Positions 29,711 to 38,910 are shown, numbered from the stretch's first letter. The stretch is DNA of 39,411 nucleotides from JANYJJ01 sp038241115 (GCA_038241115.1 JBBRGA010000012.1:1-39411); one strand, 5' to 3'. The notes: generated from the letters alone by a model not told the origin. Numbers and translations are program-made.

Positions 29711-32614
29711 TTACAGGGTTCGAGCCACTTCCTTGACTTCGAAGAATTCGAGCGCGTCGCCTTCTTTGATGTCGTTGTAGTTCTTCAGTTTGATACCGCA
29801 CTCAAAGCCGGTTCCCACCTCACGAACATCGTCTTTCAAGCGACGCACCGATTCGATTTCGCCGGTGTAAACCACCACGTTGTCGCGCAGCAAGCGGAAG
29901 CGCGCGCCGCGTCGCACCAAGCCCGACAAAATCATCGAGCCGGCCACGGTGCCAATCTTCGACGCCACAAACACCGTGCGAATCTCGGCCGTGCCGATCA
30001 CCTCTTCGCGCTGCTCTGGTGCCAGCATGCCGGTCATGGCCGCCTTCACTTCGTCTACCGCGTCATAAATGATGTTGTAGTAACGAATGTCGACACCGTT
30101 GTTCTCGGCCAGCTTGCGTGAACCCGCATCGGCGCGCACGTTGAAGCCAATGATCACGGCCTTGGACGCAATGGCGAGGTTGATGTCGCTCTCGCTGATG
30201 CCGCCCACCGCGCCGTGCACCACTTGCACCCTGACTTCGGGCGTACTGAGCTTGACCAACGACTGCGCCAACGCTTCTTGTGAGCCCTGCACGTCCGCTT
30301 TGATGATCAGTGCCAGCGTTTGCGCTTCGCCTTGACCCATGTTCTCGAACATGTTTTCCAGCTTGGCGGCTTGCTGACGCGCCAGCTTCACGTCGCGGTA
30401 CTTGCCCGAACGGAAAGTGGAAATTTCACGTGCGCGGCGCTCATCAGACAACACCATGAACTCGTCACCCGCCTGCGGGACTTCCGTCAGGCCTTGGATC
30501 TCTACCGGGATGGACGGGCCTGCCTCAGTCACGGCTTTGCCGTTTTCGTCGAGCATGGCGCGCACGCGGCCGTAGGTCGACCCGGCCAACACCACGTCAC
30601 CGCGCTTGAGCGTGCCCGACTGGATCAACACCGTGGCCACGGGCCCGCGGCCTTTGTCCAAGCGCGCCTCGATGACCAAACCTTTGGCCATCGAGTCTTT
30701 CGGCGCGCGCAGTTCCAACACCTCGGCTTGCAGCAAAATTTGCTCTAGCAAGTTGTCCATGCCCTGTCCGGTTTTGGCCGACACCGCCACAAACGGAGAC
30801 GGGCCACCAAACTCCTCGGGCACCACCTCTTCAGCCACCAGCTCGCTCTTCAGGCGTTCCAGGTTGGCCCCGGGTTTGTCGATTTTGTTCATCGCGACAA
30901 CCAACGGAACACCGGCTGCTTTCGCGTGGGCGATGGCTTCCTTGGTTTGCGGCATCACGCCGTCGTCGGCTGCCACGACCAGGATCACGATGTCGGTAGC
31001 TTTGGCTCCGCGCGCACGCATTTGCGTGAACGCAGCGTGGCCAGGAGTGTCGAGAAAGGTAATCATGCCGCGCGGCGTATCGACGTGGTAGGCCCCAATG
31101 TGCTGCGTGATGCCACCCGCTTCACCCGCTGCCACTCGGGCGGTGCGGATGTAGTCGAGCAGCGACGTCTTGCCGTGGTCAACGTGACCCATGACGGTAA
31201 CGACAGGCGCACGCGGCAGCATTTCGTGAATGGACTCGGCTTCAGAAGAGTCCTCTTCCAAAAATGCATCTGGGTCGTCGAGCTTCGCCGCAAAGGCGGT
31301 GTGACCCATTTCTTCCACCAAGATCATGGCGGTTTCTTGGTCGAGTTGCTGGTTGATGGTGCACATCTGGCCCAGCTTCATCAATTGCTTGATGACCTCA
31401 GACGCTTTCACGCTCATCTTGTGCGCCAAGTCGGCCACGCTGATGGTCTCGGGCACGTGAACTTCTTGCACCTGAACTTCCGAGGGAGCAACGAAGGTCG
31501 ACACCGAGCCATCGGTTCGCTCGCCGCGGCGACCGCCGCGCGGTGCGCGCCAACCCGGACGTGCACCGCCACCGGTGCCACCGCCGGGGCCATCGGTGCG
31601 CGGTTTGATGCCACGCTTCTTCGCGTCATCGGCCCAACTGGACGACAACTTTTCTGACTTGACTGATTTTTTATCCCCCGGCTTGGCCACGCCAGCCGCA
31701 GGCGCGGCACCCGGTGCGCCTGCCACCTTGTGAATCGTGCCCTTGATGGCTTCGACTTTGGGCGGCTCTTCAACTTTCTTGGCAACAGCCACCTTCTTCG
31801 GCGCATTCATCATGGCGCGGATGGCTGAAGCCTCATCCTCGGCGGCCTTGCGGCGTTTGGCCAAATCAGCCGCCCGCACTTTCTCTTCGTCGACCACATC
31901 CGCAGCTTTGATCACGCGCAGCGCAGGCTTTGCCGCTTCTGCTGGGGCTGCCAAAACAGGCGCTGCGGCGGCGGCCACCGGTAACGCCGCGGTTTGATTA
32001 GCGGTCTGACTGGCGGTCTGACTGGCTGTTTGTGCTGTCGTCTTTGTCTTTGGTGCCGAAACAGCGAGCGCCGCGTCAGCAACGGCCTTGGCCGCCACTG
32101 CCGCGGCCGCCTCTGTGGCTTCAACTTGGCGTGCCTCAGCGGCTTCGCGCTCGACTCGCGCCTGTTCTTCGCGTTGCACGCGTTTTTCTTCCAACTCAGC
32201 TTCCTGCCGACGGAACAACTCGGCCTGCTGTTGTGCCTCAAGCTCGCGTCGCTCCAGTTCAGCGGTGTCGATCACCGGTGTGTCTTCGACCTCGGGCACG
32301 CCTGGTGTGTCATCGCGCTTGATGAAGGTGCGTTTTTTTCGAACTTCCACTTGAATCGTGCGAGCCTTGCCGCTGGAGTCAGCCTGCTTGATCTCACTGG
32401 TGGACTTGCGCATGACTGTGATTTTCTTGCGCTCTGTGCCCACGGTTGTACCGTGCGAGACGCGCAAGAAGTTGAGCAGCCGCTCTTTGTCAGAGTCGGT
32501 CAATGCATCGTCCGTCGACGCTTTGCTGACACCGGCTGACTGCAATTGCTCAAGCAGTGCGGTAGCGGGGCGTTTCAGCTCAGCGGCGAATTGGGCGACG
32601 GTGGTCACAGCCAT
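29711..32614 (-). CDS. infB: Translation initiation factor IF-2
   Basis: A 967-residue initiation GTPase that positions fMet-tRNA on the 30S. The N-terminal IF2N-like module (FAAELKRPATALLEQL) is followed by a long low-complexity linker (residues about 110-370) rich in Ala, Glu, Lys and Arg. It contains a QTAS repeat and a Gly/Arg-rich stretch. The G domain begins at GHVDHGKT (residues 476-483), with GGITQHIGA, DTPGHAAF, NKIDKPGA and SAKTG. Domain II and the C-terminal fMet-binding domain follow. It exceeds E. coli IF2 (890) mainly in the linker. The ATG at 32614 has AAGGA 8 nt upstream. Confidence 0.97.
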   Translation of the reverse strand: MAVTTVAQFAAELKRPATALLEQLQSAGVSKASTDDALTDSDKERLLNFLRVSHGTTVGTERKKITVMRKSTSEIKQADSSGKARTIQVEVRKKRTFIKRDDTPGVPEVEDTPVIDTAELERRELEAQQQAELFRRQEAELEEKRVQREEQARVEREAAEARQVEATEAAAAVAAKAVADAALAVSAPKTKTTAQTASQTASQTANQTAALPVAAAAAPVLAAPAEAAKPALRVIKAADVVDEEKVRAADLAKRRKAAEDEASAIRAMMNAPKKVAVAKKVEEPPKVEAIKGTIHKVAGAPGAAPAAGVAKPGDKKSVKSEKLSSSWADDAKKRGIKPRTDGPGGGTGGGARPGWRAPRGGRRGERTDGSVSTFVAPSEVQVQEVHVPETISVADLAHKMSVKASEVIKQLMKLGQMCTINQQLDQETAMILVEEMGHTAFAAKLDDPDAFLEEDSSEAESIHEMLPRAPVVTVMGHVDHGKTSLLDYIRTARVAAGEAGGITQHIGAYHVDTPRGMITFLDTPGHAAFTQMRARGAKATDIVILVVAADDGVMPQTKEAIAHAKAAGVPLVVAMNKIDKPGANLERLKSELVAEEVVPEEFGGPSPFVAVSAKTGQGMDNLLEQILLQAEVLELRAPKDSMAKGLVIEARLDKGRGPVATVLIQSGTLKRGDVVLAGSTYGRVRAMLDENGKAVTEAGPSIPVEIQGLTEVPQAGDEFMVLSDERRAREISTFRSGKYRDVKLARQQAAKLENMFENMGQGEAQTLALIIKADVQGSQEALAQSLVKLSTPEVRVQVVHGAVGGISESDINLAIASKAVIIGFNVRADAGSRKLAENNGVDIRYYNIIYDAVDEVKAAMTGMLAPEQREEVIGTAEIRTVFVASKIGTVAGSMILSGLVRRGARFRLLRDNVVVYTGEIESVRRLKDDVREVGTGFECGIKLKNYNDIKEGDALEFFEVKEVARTL
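32001..32024 (-). repeat. 12-bp tandem duplication in infB linker
   Basis: GCGGTCTGACTG occurs twice in a row, encoding repeated QTAS units in the disordered IF-2 linker; degenerate copies flank it. In-frame and of no obvious effect. Confidence 0.8.
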
Positions 32615-32737
32615 TGGTAAATCCTTGGGTAGCGGGGTCTTGCAAAAAAATTTGAACTTCTAGAGCGTTTTCAGTGCCGTCTGCGGGAGCGTTTTTAATC
32701 TCGCCCACAACGCAGACTCAACACGTCAAAACAGCTG

Positions 32738-34216
32738 TCAGGTGGTGAACCAGTGTTCACGCGCCTTCATGATGAGCGTCTTGGCATGCTCTTCGTCGAT
32801 GCCGGTCATTTCTGTCAGCTCGTCAACCGCCAAATCGGCCAGGTCGTCGCGCGTATGAACGCTGCTTTGAGCCAGCGTCGCGATCATTTCTGGCGTTACG
32901 CCCTCGAGATCGCGCAGGTTTTGCGACACATCGCTCACCTGTTCTTCTTTGGCGATTTCCATGGTCAGCAACGCATCCTTTGCACGTGTGCGCAACTCAT
33001 TCACGGTGTCTTCGTCGAAGCCTTCTATTTCCAGCATTTCCTGCATCGGAACATAGGCAACTTCTTCGAGACTGGCAAAGCCTTCACCGATCAAGATGTC
33101 TGCCACTTCAACGTCGACGTCGAGTTTTTCGACGAAGAGTTTGCGAACGCTGTCGCTCTCCACAGCTTGCTTCGCTGACGACTCTTCAGCCGTCATGATG
33201 TTGATGCGCCAGCCCGTCATCTCAGACGCAAGGCGCACGTTTTGACCGCCGCGCCCAATGGCAATGGCCAGGTTTTCTTCGTCCACCACCACGTCCATGG
33301 CATGACGCTCTTCATCCACCACGATGGACTGCACATTGGCCGGCGCCAGCGCGCCAATCACAAACTGCGCCGGGTCTTCAGACCACAAAACGATGTCTAC
33401 GCGCTCACCGGCCAACTCGTTGGTCACGCCGTTGACACGTGAGCCGCGAACGCCGACGCAGGTGCCGATCGGATCGACGCGCTTGTCGTGCGACTGCACC
33501 GCAATCTTGGCGCGCGAACCCGCATCACGGGCGCACGATTTGATCTCCAACAAGCCTTGCTCAATTTCGGGTACTTCTTGCGCAAACAGCTCGATCATGA
33601 AACCCGGCGCGCTGCGCGACAACAAAATTTGCGGCCCGCGCAGCGTGGGGTCCACCTCTGCGATGTACGCCCGAACGCGGTCGCCCGAGCGCAAGTTTTC
33701 TTTTGGAATCATTTCACTGCGACGCAGGCGACCTTCGATTCGACCCTGTTCGACGATGACGTCGCCTTTGTCCAAGCGCTTCACCGTGCCAACAAAGATT
33801 TTTTCGCCGCGCGACAAAAAGTCAGTCAGCAACTGCTCGCGCTCGGCGTCGCGGATTTTTTGCAGGATGACTTGTTTGGCAGCTTGCGCGCCGATGCGCC
33901 CAATCGACACCGAATCCACCGGCTCTTCGATGTAATCGTCCACCTCGATGTCGGATATCTGCTCCAGCGCCTCGAAATGCAATATCTCAGAGTCGGGCAA
34001 CTGCAAACCCGCAGAGTCGGCCACCACGTGCCAGCGGCGGAAGGTTTCGTATTCACCGGTGTCGCGGTCGACAGACACGCGCATGTCCACCTCGCCGCCT
34101 TGCAGCTTTTTGGAGGCGGAAGCCAAAGCCGATTCCACCGCGCCGAACACGATTTCGCGTTCCACGTTTTTTTCGCGTGAAATGGCATCTACCAGCATCA
34201 ACAGTTCACGATTCAT
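32738..34216 (-). CDS. nusA: Transcription termination/antitermination factor NusA
   Basis: A 492-residue elongation factor (E. coli 495) that binds RNA polymerase and nascent RNA. The N-terminal polymerase-binding domain starts with NRELLMLVDAISREKNV. An S1 domain follows (GTVKRLDKGDVIVEQG), then KH1 (GPQILLSRSAPGFMIELFAQEVPEI, split) and KH2 (IAIGRGGQNVRLASEM). Two C-terminal acidic repeats (DILIGEGFASLEEVAYV and DLAVDELTEMTGIDEE) complete it, as in proteobacterial NusA. The ATG overlaps the rimP stop. Given a weak hairpin and U tract ahead of rimP, NusA may act on its own leader (inference). Confidence 0.97.
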   Translation of the reverse strand: MNRELLMLVDAISREKNVEREIVFGAVESALASASKKLQGGEVDMRVSVDRDTGEYETFRRWHVVADSAGLQLPDSEILHFEALEQISDIEVDDYIEEPVDSVSIGRIGAQAAKQVILQKIRDAEREQLLTDFLSRGEKIFVGTVKRLDKGDVIVEQGRIEGRLRRSEMIPKENLRSGDRVRAYIAEVDPTLRGPQILLSRSAPGFMIELFAQEVPEIEQGLLEIKSCARDAGSRAKIAVQSHDKRVDPIGTCVGVRGSRVNGVTNELAGERVDIVLWSEDPAQFVIGALAPANVQSIVVDEERHAMDVVVDEENLAIAIGRGGQNVRLASEMTGWRINIMTAEESSAKQAVESDSVRKLFVEKLDVDVEVADILIGEGFASLEEVAYVPMQEMLEIEGFDEDTVNELRTRAKDALLTMEIAKEEQVSDVSQNLRDLEGVTPEMIATLAQSSVHTRDDLADLAVDELTEMTGIDEEHAKTLIMKAREHWFTT

Positions 34217-34854
34217 TGCTTCCGATCTCCGTCCAACTCGACATTTGCACTCAACTGCTTTGGTGCCTGAGCACCGGCGTCAGTTGCGGCCGGCGCAAAC
34301 CGCCTGCCCTTGAAATCAACCACCGGCACAAGCCGGGCTTCCTTAACCTCTTCCAGCAAAAAGTCCAAAGCTTGCTCGGCTGCCGGAGCGGGCTTTTTGG
34401 TGCCCTTGGGCACCACCACCTCCGCAGCGACCAATACCAGTCGCCAACCTTCAGCCAAACCCTCTTGGCTGCCCTGCTCTGAACCGCCTAACGTCAACCC
34501 GTTAAGCAACACGCCTCGATATTTTTTGCGGCCCTGAAACGGAAGCTTCAAGGTCAACTCAATCTGTTCGCCCACAAACCGCGCGTAGTCAGCCGCTTTC
34601 TTCAGCGGCCTGTCCAAACCCGGGGACGACACTTCCAAACGCTCGTACGCACAATTTTCAACTTCCAAAACGTGCTGCAACTGGCGGGTTACTTTTTCAC
34701 AGTCTTCAACCGTAATCACCGCCCCCGCGCTTCCGGAGGAATCTTGCACATGGTCGATAAACACCCGCAGCAGGCCCCTCGGACTGCGCTCGGTGTCCAC
34801 CAAGTCGTAGCCCAGGCCAGTCACTGTGGTTTCAACCGTGTTTTGCCAGGTCAT
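34213..34854 (-). CDS. rimP: Ribosome maturation factor RimP
   Basis: A 213-residue 30S assembly factor. The N-terminal domain has ETTVTGLGYDLVDTE and LRVFIDH. The ITVEDCEKVTRQLQHVLEVE helix leads to YERLEVSSPGLDRPLKK, the RimP signature. The C-terminal SH3-like barrel (GRKKYRGVLLNG) is interrupted by an extended segment. It then runs past the usual end (E. coli about 150) to VVDFKGRRFAPAA and a disordered tail. The length is therefore unusual but the core is complete. The ATG at 34854 has no strong ribosome site. Its stop overlaps the nusA start by ATGA. Confidence 0.93.
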   Translation of the reverse strand: MTWQNTVETTVTGLGYDLVDTERSPRGLLRVFIDHVQDSSGSAGAVITVEDCEKVTRQLQHVLEVENCAYERLEVSSPGLDRPLKKAADYARFVGEQIELTLKLPFQGRKKYRGVLLNGLTLGGSEQGSQEGLAEGWRLVLVAAEVVVPKGTKKPAPAAEQALDFLLEEVKEARLVPVVDFKGRRFAPAATDAGAQAPKQLSANVELDGDRKQ

Positions 34855-34895
34855 GTAGCGAGAAGTTGAAACTGATCAGTAAAAGTAAATCGGCC

Positions 34896-34923
34896 AAAAA
34901 AAAAGGGCTTGAGATATCAGCCC
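34896..34923 (-). terminator. Leader terminator/attenuator ahead of rimP-nusA-infB
   Basis: On the minus strand, GGGCT and AGCCC form a 5-bp stem over a nine-base loop containing GATATC, followed at once by nine Ts. It lies about 20 nt after the expected transcription start and 42 nt before the rimP ATG. A short GC stem with a perfect U tract is a plausible weak, factor-sensitive terminator. Confidence 0.65.
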
Positions 34924-34947
34924 ATGTCGTTTCTCTGGAAAACCAGC

Positions 34948-34976
34948 ATTGTACTGTGAGAGCGGCGTACAGGCAA
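34948..34976 (-). promoter_or_regulatory. Sigma70-type promoter of the rimP operon
   Basis: On the minus strand, TTGCCT (four of six consensus bases) is followed after exactly 17 nt by TACAAT (five of six). The expected start near 34941 leaves an 86-nt leader before the rimP ATG, with the terminator hairpin at its beginning. Confidence 0.7.
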
Positions 34977-35151
34977 GGCCAAGAACTGTCAAGTACCTCT
35001 AATTCGGCTTCTTGAGCAGGCCATCACGCATTGCTGATGTGCCGAACCTGGGAGTGAATCGCGGACGCCTGCGAGCAGTGGCCCGAGGCTGGAGGAAGGC
35101 ATAAAAGCTCGCGTGCCAAAATCAAAAGCACACTTGGATCAGGAGATCAGA

Positions 35152-35952
35152 ATGGAAATGCGCGCAGGATTTTTGGCTGGGAAAAGGTTGTTGATCACTG
35201 GTGTTCTGTCCAACCGCTCCATCGCTTACGGTATTGCCCGTGCCTGCCACCGCGAAGGCGCTGAGCTGGCATTCAGCTACGCCGGTGACCGATTCAAAGA
35301 TCGCGTCAGTGGCTTCGCCGCCGAATTCGATTCCAAATTGGTGTTTGATTGCGATGTGGCCGAAGACGCCGCCATAGACCGCGCCTTTGCCGAACTGGGC
35401 GACGTGTGGCCTGAGTTCGACGGCTTCGTTCACTCCATTGGATTTGCGCCTAAAGAAGCCATCGCTGGCGACTTTCTGGAAGGCTTGTCTCGCGAAGGCT
35501 TCCGCATCGCCCACGACATTTCCAGCTACAGCTTCCCGGCCATGGCCAAGGCCGCGGCACCTCGCTTGCGTCAAGGTGCCGCGCTCCTGACCCTGACGTA
35601 TTTGGGAGCAGAGCGCAGCGTGCCCAACTACAACACCATGGGTTTGGCCAAGGCTTCGTTGGAGGCCAGCGTGCGCTATTTGGCCACCAGCTTGGGGCCC
35701 AAAGGCGTGCGCGTGAACGGCATTTCGGCCGGGCCCATCAAAACGCTGGCAGCCTCGGGCATCAAGGGTTTCGGGAAAATACTGGACGTGGTGGAAAAAA
35801 ACTCGCCGCTGCGGCGCAACGTGACCATCGACGATGTGGGCAACGTGGCAGCGTTTTTGATGTCTGACCTCGCAGCCGGTGTCAGCTCGGAAATCACTTA
35901 TGTGGACGGCGGCTTCAGCCACGCCATGACGGGTGGGTCTGAAATGGCCTGA
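35152..35952 (+). CDS. fabI: Enoyl-[acyl-carrier-protein] reductase FabI (NADH)
   Basis: A 266-residue short-chain dehydrogenase-type enzyme performing the last step of each fatty-acid elongation cycle. It closely follows E. coli FabI: GKRLLITGVLSNRSIAYGIA, CDVAEDAAID, GFVHSIGFAP, ISSYSFPAMAKAA. The catalytic residues are Y150 and Y160 with K167 in YNTMGLAK. GVRVNGISAGPIKTLAASGI follows and a C-terminal VDGGFSHAM. ATG 35152 was chosen over a GTG at 35113 because AGGAG lies 6 nt upstream and the N terminus fits FabI. FabI is the triclosan and isoniazid-class target in other species. It is convergent with the decarboxylase gene. Confidence 0.96.
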   Translation: MEMRAGFLAGKRLLITGVLSNRSIAYGIARACHREGAELAFSYAGDRFKDRVSGFAAEFDSKLVFDCDVAEDAAIDRAFAELGDVWPEFDGFVHSIGFAPKEAIAGDFLEGLSREGFRIAHDISSYSFPAMAKAAAPRLRQGAALLTLTYLGAERSVPNYNTMGLAKASLEASVRYLATSLGPKGVRVNGISAGPIKTLAASGIKGFGKILDVVEKNSPLRRNVTIDDVGNVAAFLMSDLAAGVSSEITYVDGGFSHAMTGGSEMA

Positions 35953-35970
35953 AGGCGGTTTTTCGGACAG

Positions 35971-38232
35971 TCAAGCCTGCTTCACGCAGTCCACAAAATA
36001 CTTCCGCGCAGCGCCCTCGCCTTCGTCTTCCACCAAGCCGTGAACATCCGTGTCAAAACCGGGGAACGCAGCGTTGAACAAGCGTGTGAACTTCAAGAAA
36101 TCAACGATCTTGCGGTTGAACACTTCACCCGGAATCAACAGCGGAATGCCCGGCGGGTAAGGCGTGAGCAGCGTGGTGGTGATGCGCCCTTCCAAGGCGT
36201 CGATTTCAACGCGCTCGGTGTTGCGGTGCGCGATGCAGGCGTAGGCGTCACTCGGCTTCATGGCCGGCTGCAGCTCTGACAAATACATCTCGGTCGTCAA
36301 GCGCGCGATGTCGCCTTTGGCATAAGCCTCGTGGATGCTCTGGCACAAATCAGCCAAACCCATCCGTTCGTAGCGCGGGTACTTGGCCACAAATTCGGGA
36401 AGCACTCGCCACATCGGCACGTTTTTGTCGTAGTCGTCTTTGAATTGCTGCAACGCAGTGACAAGTGTGTTCCAGCGGCCCTTGGTGATACCGATGGTGA
36501 ACATCACGAAAAATGAATACAGGCCCGTTTTTTCCACCACGATGCCGTGCTCGGCCAGGTACTTGGTGACGATGCTGGCCGGGATGCCGGTTTTCGCGAA
36601 CTTGCCCGACATGTCCAAGCCCGGCGTGATCAGCGTGCTTTTAATGGGATCAAGCAAATTGAAGCCTTCGGCCAGGTCGCCGAAGCCGTGCCACTTTTCA
36701 CCGGCCTTCAGAACCCAGTCGCTGCTTTTACCCACCCCTGAAGCACACAGTTTGTCGGGGCCCCAGACCTTGAACCACCAATCGCGGCCAAACTCTTTGT
36801 CGACCTTGCGCATGGCGCGGCGGAAGTCCAGCGCTTCCAAAATGCTTTCTTCCACCAAGGCCGGGCCACCGGGCGCTTCCATCATCGCGGCGGCCACATC
36901 GCACGAGGCAATGATGGCGTACTGAGGGCTGGTACTGGAATGCATCAGGTAGGCCTCATTGAACAGATGCCGGTCCAATTTGCGTTCTCTTGCGTCCTGC
37001 ACCAACACCTGTGACGCCTGGCTGATGCCGGCCAGCAATTTGTGGGTGGACTGTGTGGCAAACACCAATTGGTCCTTCGGCCGCGGGCGCTTTTTACCCA
37101 TGGCGTGGAAGGTGCCGTAAAACTTGTGGAACGCGGCGTGTGGCAACCAGGCTTCGTCAAAGTGCAAGGTGTCAACGTAACCGTCAAGTGCCTGCTTGAC
37201 GCTTTCGGTGTTGTACAAAACGCCGTCGTAAGTGCTCTGCGTCAAGGTCATGATGCGCGGCTTGACCTTCTTCGGATCGACGCCTTTCAACAAAGGATTG
37301 GCGGCGATCTTTTTGCGGATGGTCTCCGGCGAAAACTCGCTCAACGCGATCGGCCCGATGATTCCGTAGTGGTTGCGCGTCGGCCGCAAAAAAACCGGCA
37401 CCGCGCCGGTCATGATGATGGCGTGCAGGATGGACTTGTGGCAGTTGCGATCTACCACCACCACGTCACCCGGAGCCACCGCGTGGTGCCACACCATCTT
37501 GTTGGACGTGCTGGTGCCGTTGGTCACAAAAAAGCAGTGATCGGCGTTGAAGATGCGCGCTGCATTGCGCTCGCTGGCCGCGATGGGGCCAGTGTGGTCG
37601 AGTAACTGGCCAAGTTCTTCCACCGAATTGCACACGTCGGCGCGCAACATGTTTTCGCCAAAAAACTGGTGAAACATTTGGCCCACCGGGCTCTTCAAAA
37701 ATGCCACGCCGCCGCTGTGGCCAGGGCAGTGCCATGAGTAAGAACCGTCCTGCGCGTAATCCATCAGCGCTTTGAAGAATGGCGGCGCCAGAGAATCGAG
37801 GTAAGTTTTGGCCTCGCGAATGATGTGGCGCGCCACAAATTCAGGCGTGTCCTCGAACATGTGAATGAAGCCGTGCAACTCGCGCAACACATCATTTGGA
37901 ATGTGCTGCGAGGTGCGTGTTTCGCCGTAAATATAGATGGGAATATCAGCGTTCTTGAAGCGAATTTCAGTGATGAATTTGCGCAGGTTCAAGACCGCTG
38001 GGTCCAGCTCAGGGCCGGGCGTGAACTCTTCATCGTCGATCGACAAAATGAAAGCGCTGGCGCGGCTTTGTTGCTGCGCAAACTGGCTTAAATCGCCGTA
38101 GCTGGTGGCACCCAGCACTTCAAAGCCTTCTTTGACGATGGCGTCGGCCAATGCGCGGATGCCCAAGCCCGAGGTGTTTTCCGAGCGAAAGTCTTCGTCG
38201 ATGATGACGATCGGAAATCGAAAACGCAGCAT
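35971..38232 (-). CDS. Biodegradative-type Orn/Lys/Arg decarboxylase, closest to arginine decarboxylase AdiA
   Basis: A 753-residue PLP enzyme, near AdiA length (755). The N-terminal receiver-like 'wing' domain (residues 1-130: FPIVIIDEDF, LGIRALADAI) precedes the aminotransferase-like core. That core has WHCPGHSGGVAF, LLDHTGPIAASE, VDRNCHKSI, LHFDEAWLPHA and the PLP Lys K398 in QSTHKLLAGISQAS. The C-terminal domain ends in TPYPPGIPLLIPGE and FPGFDTDVHG, as in AdiA. Arginine, lysine or ornithine is possible; AdiA-like blocks favour arginine. No antiporter gene is adjacent. ATG 38232 (MLRFRFPIV) begins the wing domain. Confidence 0.9.
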   Translation of the reverse strand: MLRFRFPIVIIDEDFRSENTSGLGIRALADAIVKEGFEVLGATSYGDLSQFAQQQSRASAFILSIDDEEFTPGPELDPAVLNLRKFITEIRFKNADIPIYIYGETRTSQHIPNDVLRELHGFIHMFEDTPEFVARHIIREAKTYLDSLAPPFFKALMDYAQDGSYSWHCPGHSGGVAFLKSPVGQMFHQFFGENMLRADVCNSVEELGQLLDHTGPIAASERNAARIFNADHCFFVTNGTSTSNKMVWHHAVAPGDVVVVDRNCHKSILHAIIMTGAVPVFLRPTRNHYGIIGPIALSEFSPETIRKKIAANPLLKGVDPKKVKPRIMTLTQSTYDGVLYNTESVKQALDGYVDTLHFDEAWLPHAAFHKFYGTFHAMGKKRPRPKDQLVFATQSTHKLLAGISQASQVLVQDARERKLDRHLFNEAYLMHSSTSPQYAIIASCDVAAAMMEAPGGPALVEESILEALDFRRAMRKVDKEFGRDWWFKVWGPDKLCASGVGKSSDWVLKAGEKWHGFGDLAEGFNLLDPIKSTLITPGLDMSGKFAKTGIPASIVTKYLAEHGIVVEKTGLYSFFVMFTIGITKGRWNTLVTALQQFKDDYDKNVPMWRVLPEFVAKYPRYERMGLADLCQSIHEAYAKGDIARLTTEMYLSELQPAMKPSDAYACIAHRNTERVEIDALEGRITTTLLTPYPPGIPLLIPGEVFNRKIVDFLKFTRLFNAAFPGFDTDVHGLVEDEGEGAARKYFVDCVKQA

Positions 38233-38285
38233 GGCAATCCTTGCAAAAACGGTGAGGTGAGAAAGCAGAATTTCTGAGAGCGCGA

Positions 38286-38338
38286 AGTGTAGGGCCGCAC
38301 TTGATTTTGATGATCGATTCATGACCCGGGCCTACACT
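38286..38338. promoter_or_regulatory. Inverted repeat in the decarboxylase/nfeD divergent region
   Basis: AGTGTAGG (38286-38293) and CCTACACT (38331-38338) are perfect 8-nt arms 37 nt apart. Each contains a TACACT hexamer facing outward toward one gene, so they may be divergent -10 elements or a regulator site. No good -35 box is visible. Confidence 0.4.
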
Positions 38339-38430
38339 GCGCGCGCGGCTTGGACACACCGCTCGTCGCACCCAAGAACGCGCAAAAGAACGCATCGAAC
38401 GCCTCAGCCCACCACGCACCCGAGAAAGTC

Positions 38431-38901
38431 ATGGATATTTCAGCAAGCAGCATGTGGTGGACGGCAGCCGGAGTGGCCGTCGCCATCGAACTGTTGACGG
38501 GCACTTTTTATCTGCTGATGGTGGCCCTGGGCTTGGCCGCGGCCGCGCTGGCGTCGCATGCAGGCTTGTCCGGATCGGCACAAATCTGGACGGCAGCTGT
38601 CGTGGGCGGCGGCGCCACTGCGCTGTGGCACTTCAAACGCGCCAGCCACCCGCGCTCGGCACCCGTGCGCGAGAACCGCGACGCCAACCTCGACATTGGT
38701 GAGCGCGTCATGGTGCAAGCCTGGGGCGCCGACGGCACCGCGCGCGTGCCCTATCGCGGCTCGGTGTGGACAGCCAGACTGCGCAGCGGTTGCACACCGC
38801 AACCCGGCGCGCACACCGTGTCTGCTGTGGAGGGCAATTGGCTGGAACTGACACCCTCGTCATCCGCATCATCCGCATCGCCATCTTCAAACTCAAACTG
38901 A
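38431..38901 (+). CDS. NfeD-like membrane protein
   Basis: A 156-residue protein with three hydrophobic stretches in the first 70 residues (WWTAAGVAVAIELLTGTFYLLM, ALGLAAAALASHAG, IWTAAVVGGGATALWHF). A soluble C-terminal beta-barrel (OB-fold) follows (residues 88-145: NLDIGERVMVQAW, GTARVPYRGSVWTARL). The tail is Ser-rich. NfeD proteins pair with SPFH/stomatin proteins, and the next gene, 9 nt downstream, is one, which supports the call. The pair is thought to shape membrane microdomains or quality control. ATG 38431 (MDISASSMWW) starts just before the first membrane segment. Confidence 0.85.
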   Translation: MDISASSMWWTAAGVAVAIELLTGTFYLLMVALGLAAAALASHAGLSGSAQIWTAAVVGGGATALWHFKRASHPRSAPVRENRDANLDIGERVMVQAWGADGTARVPYRGSVWTARLRSGCTPQPGAHTVSAVEGNWLELTPSSSASSASPSSNSN

Positions 38902-38910
38902 AAGCGCTTC

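Noticed and set aside
34999..35031. Tiny minus-strand ORF (MRDGLLKKPN) with an open frame running back toward fabI
   Set aside because: Too short, no ribosome site, and no recognisable family; could be a degraded gene end, but this cannot be supported. The rest of 34977-35151 shows only a TTCGGC/GCCGAA inverted repeat and no clear fabI promoter.
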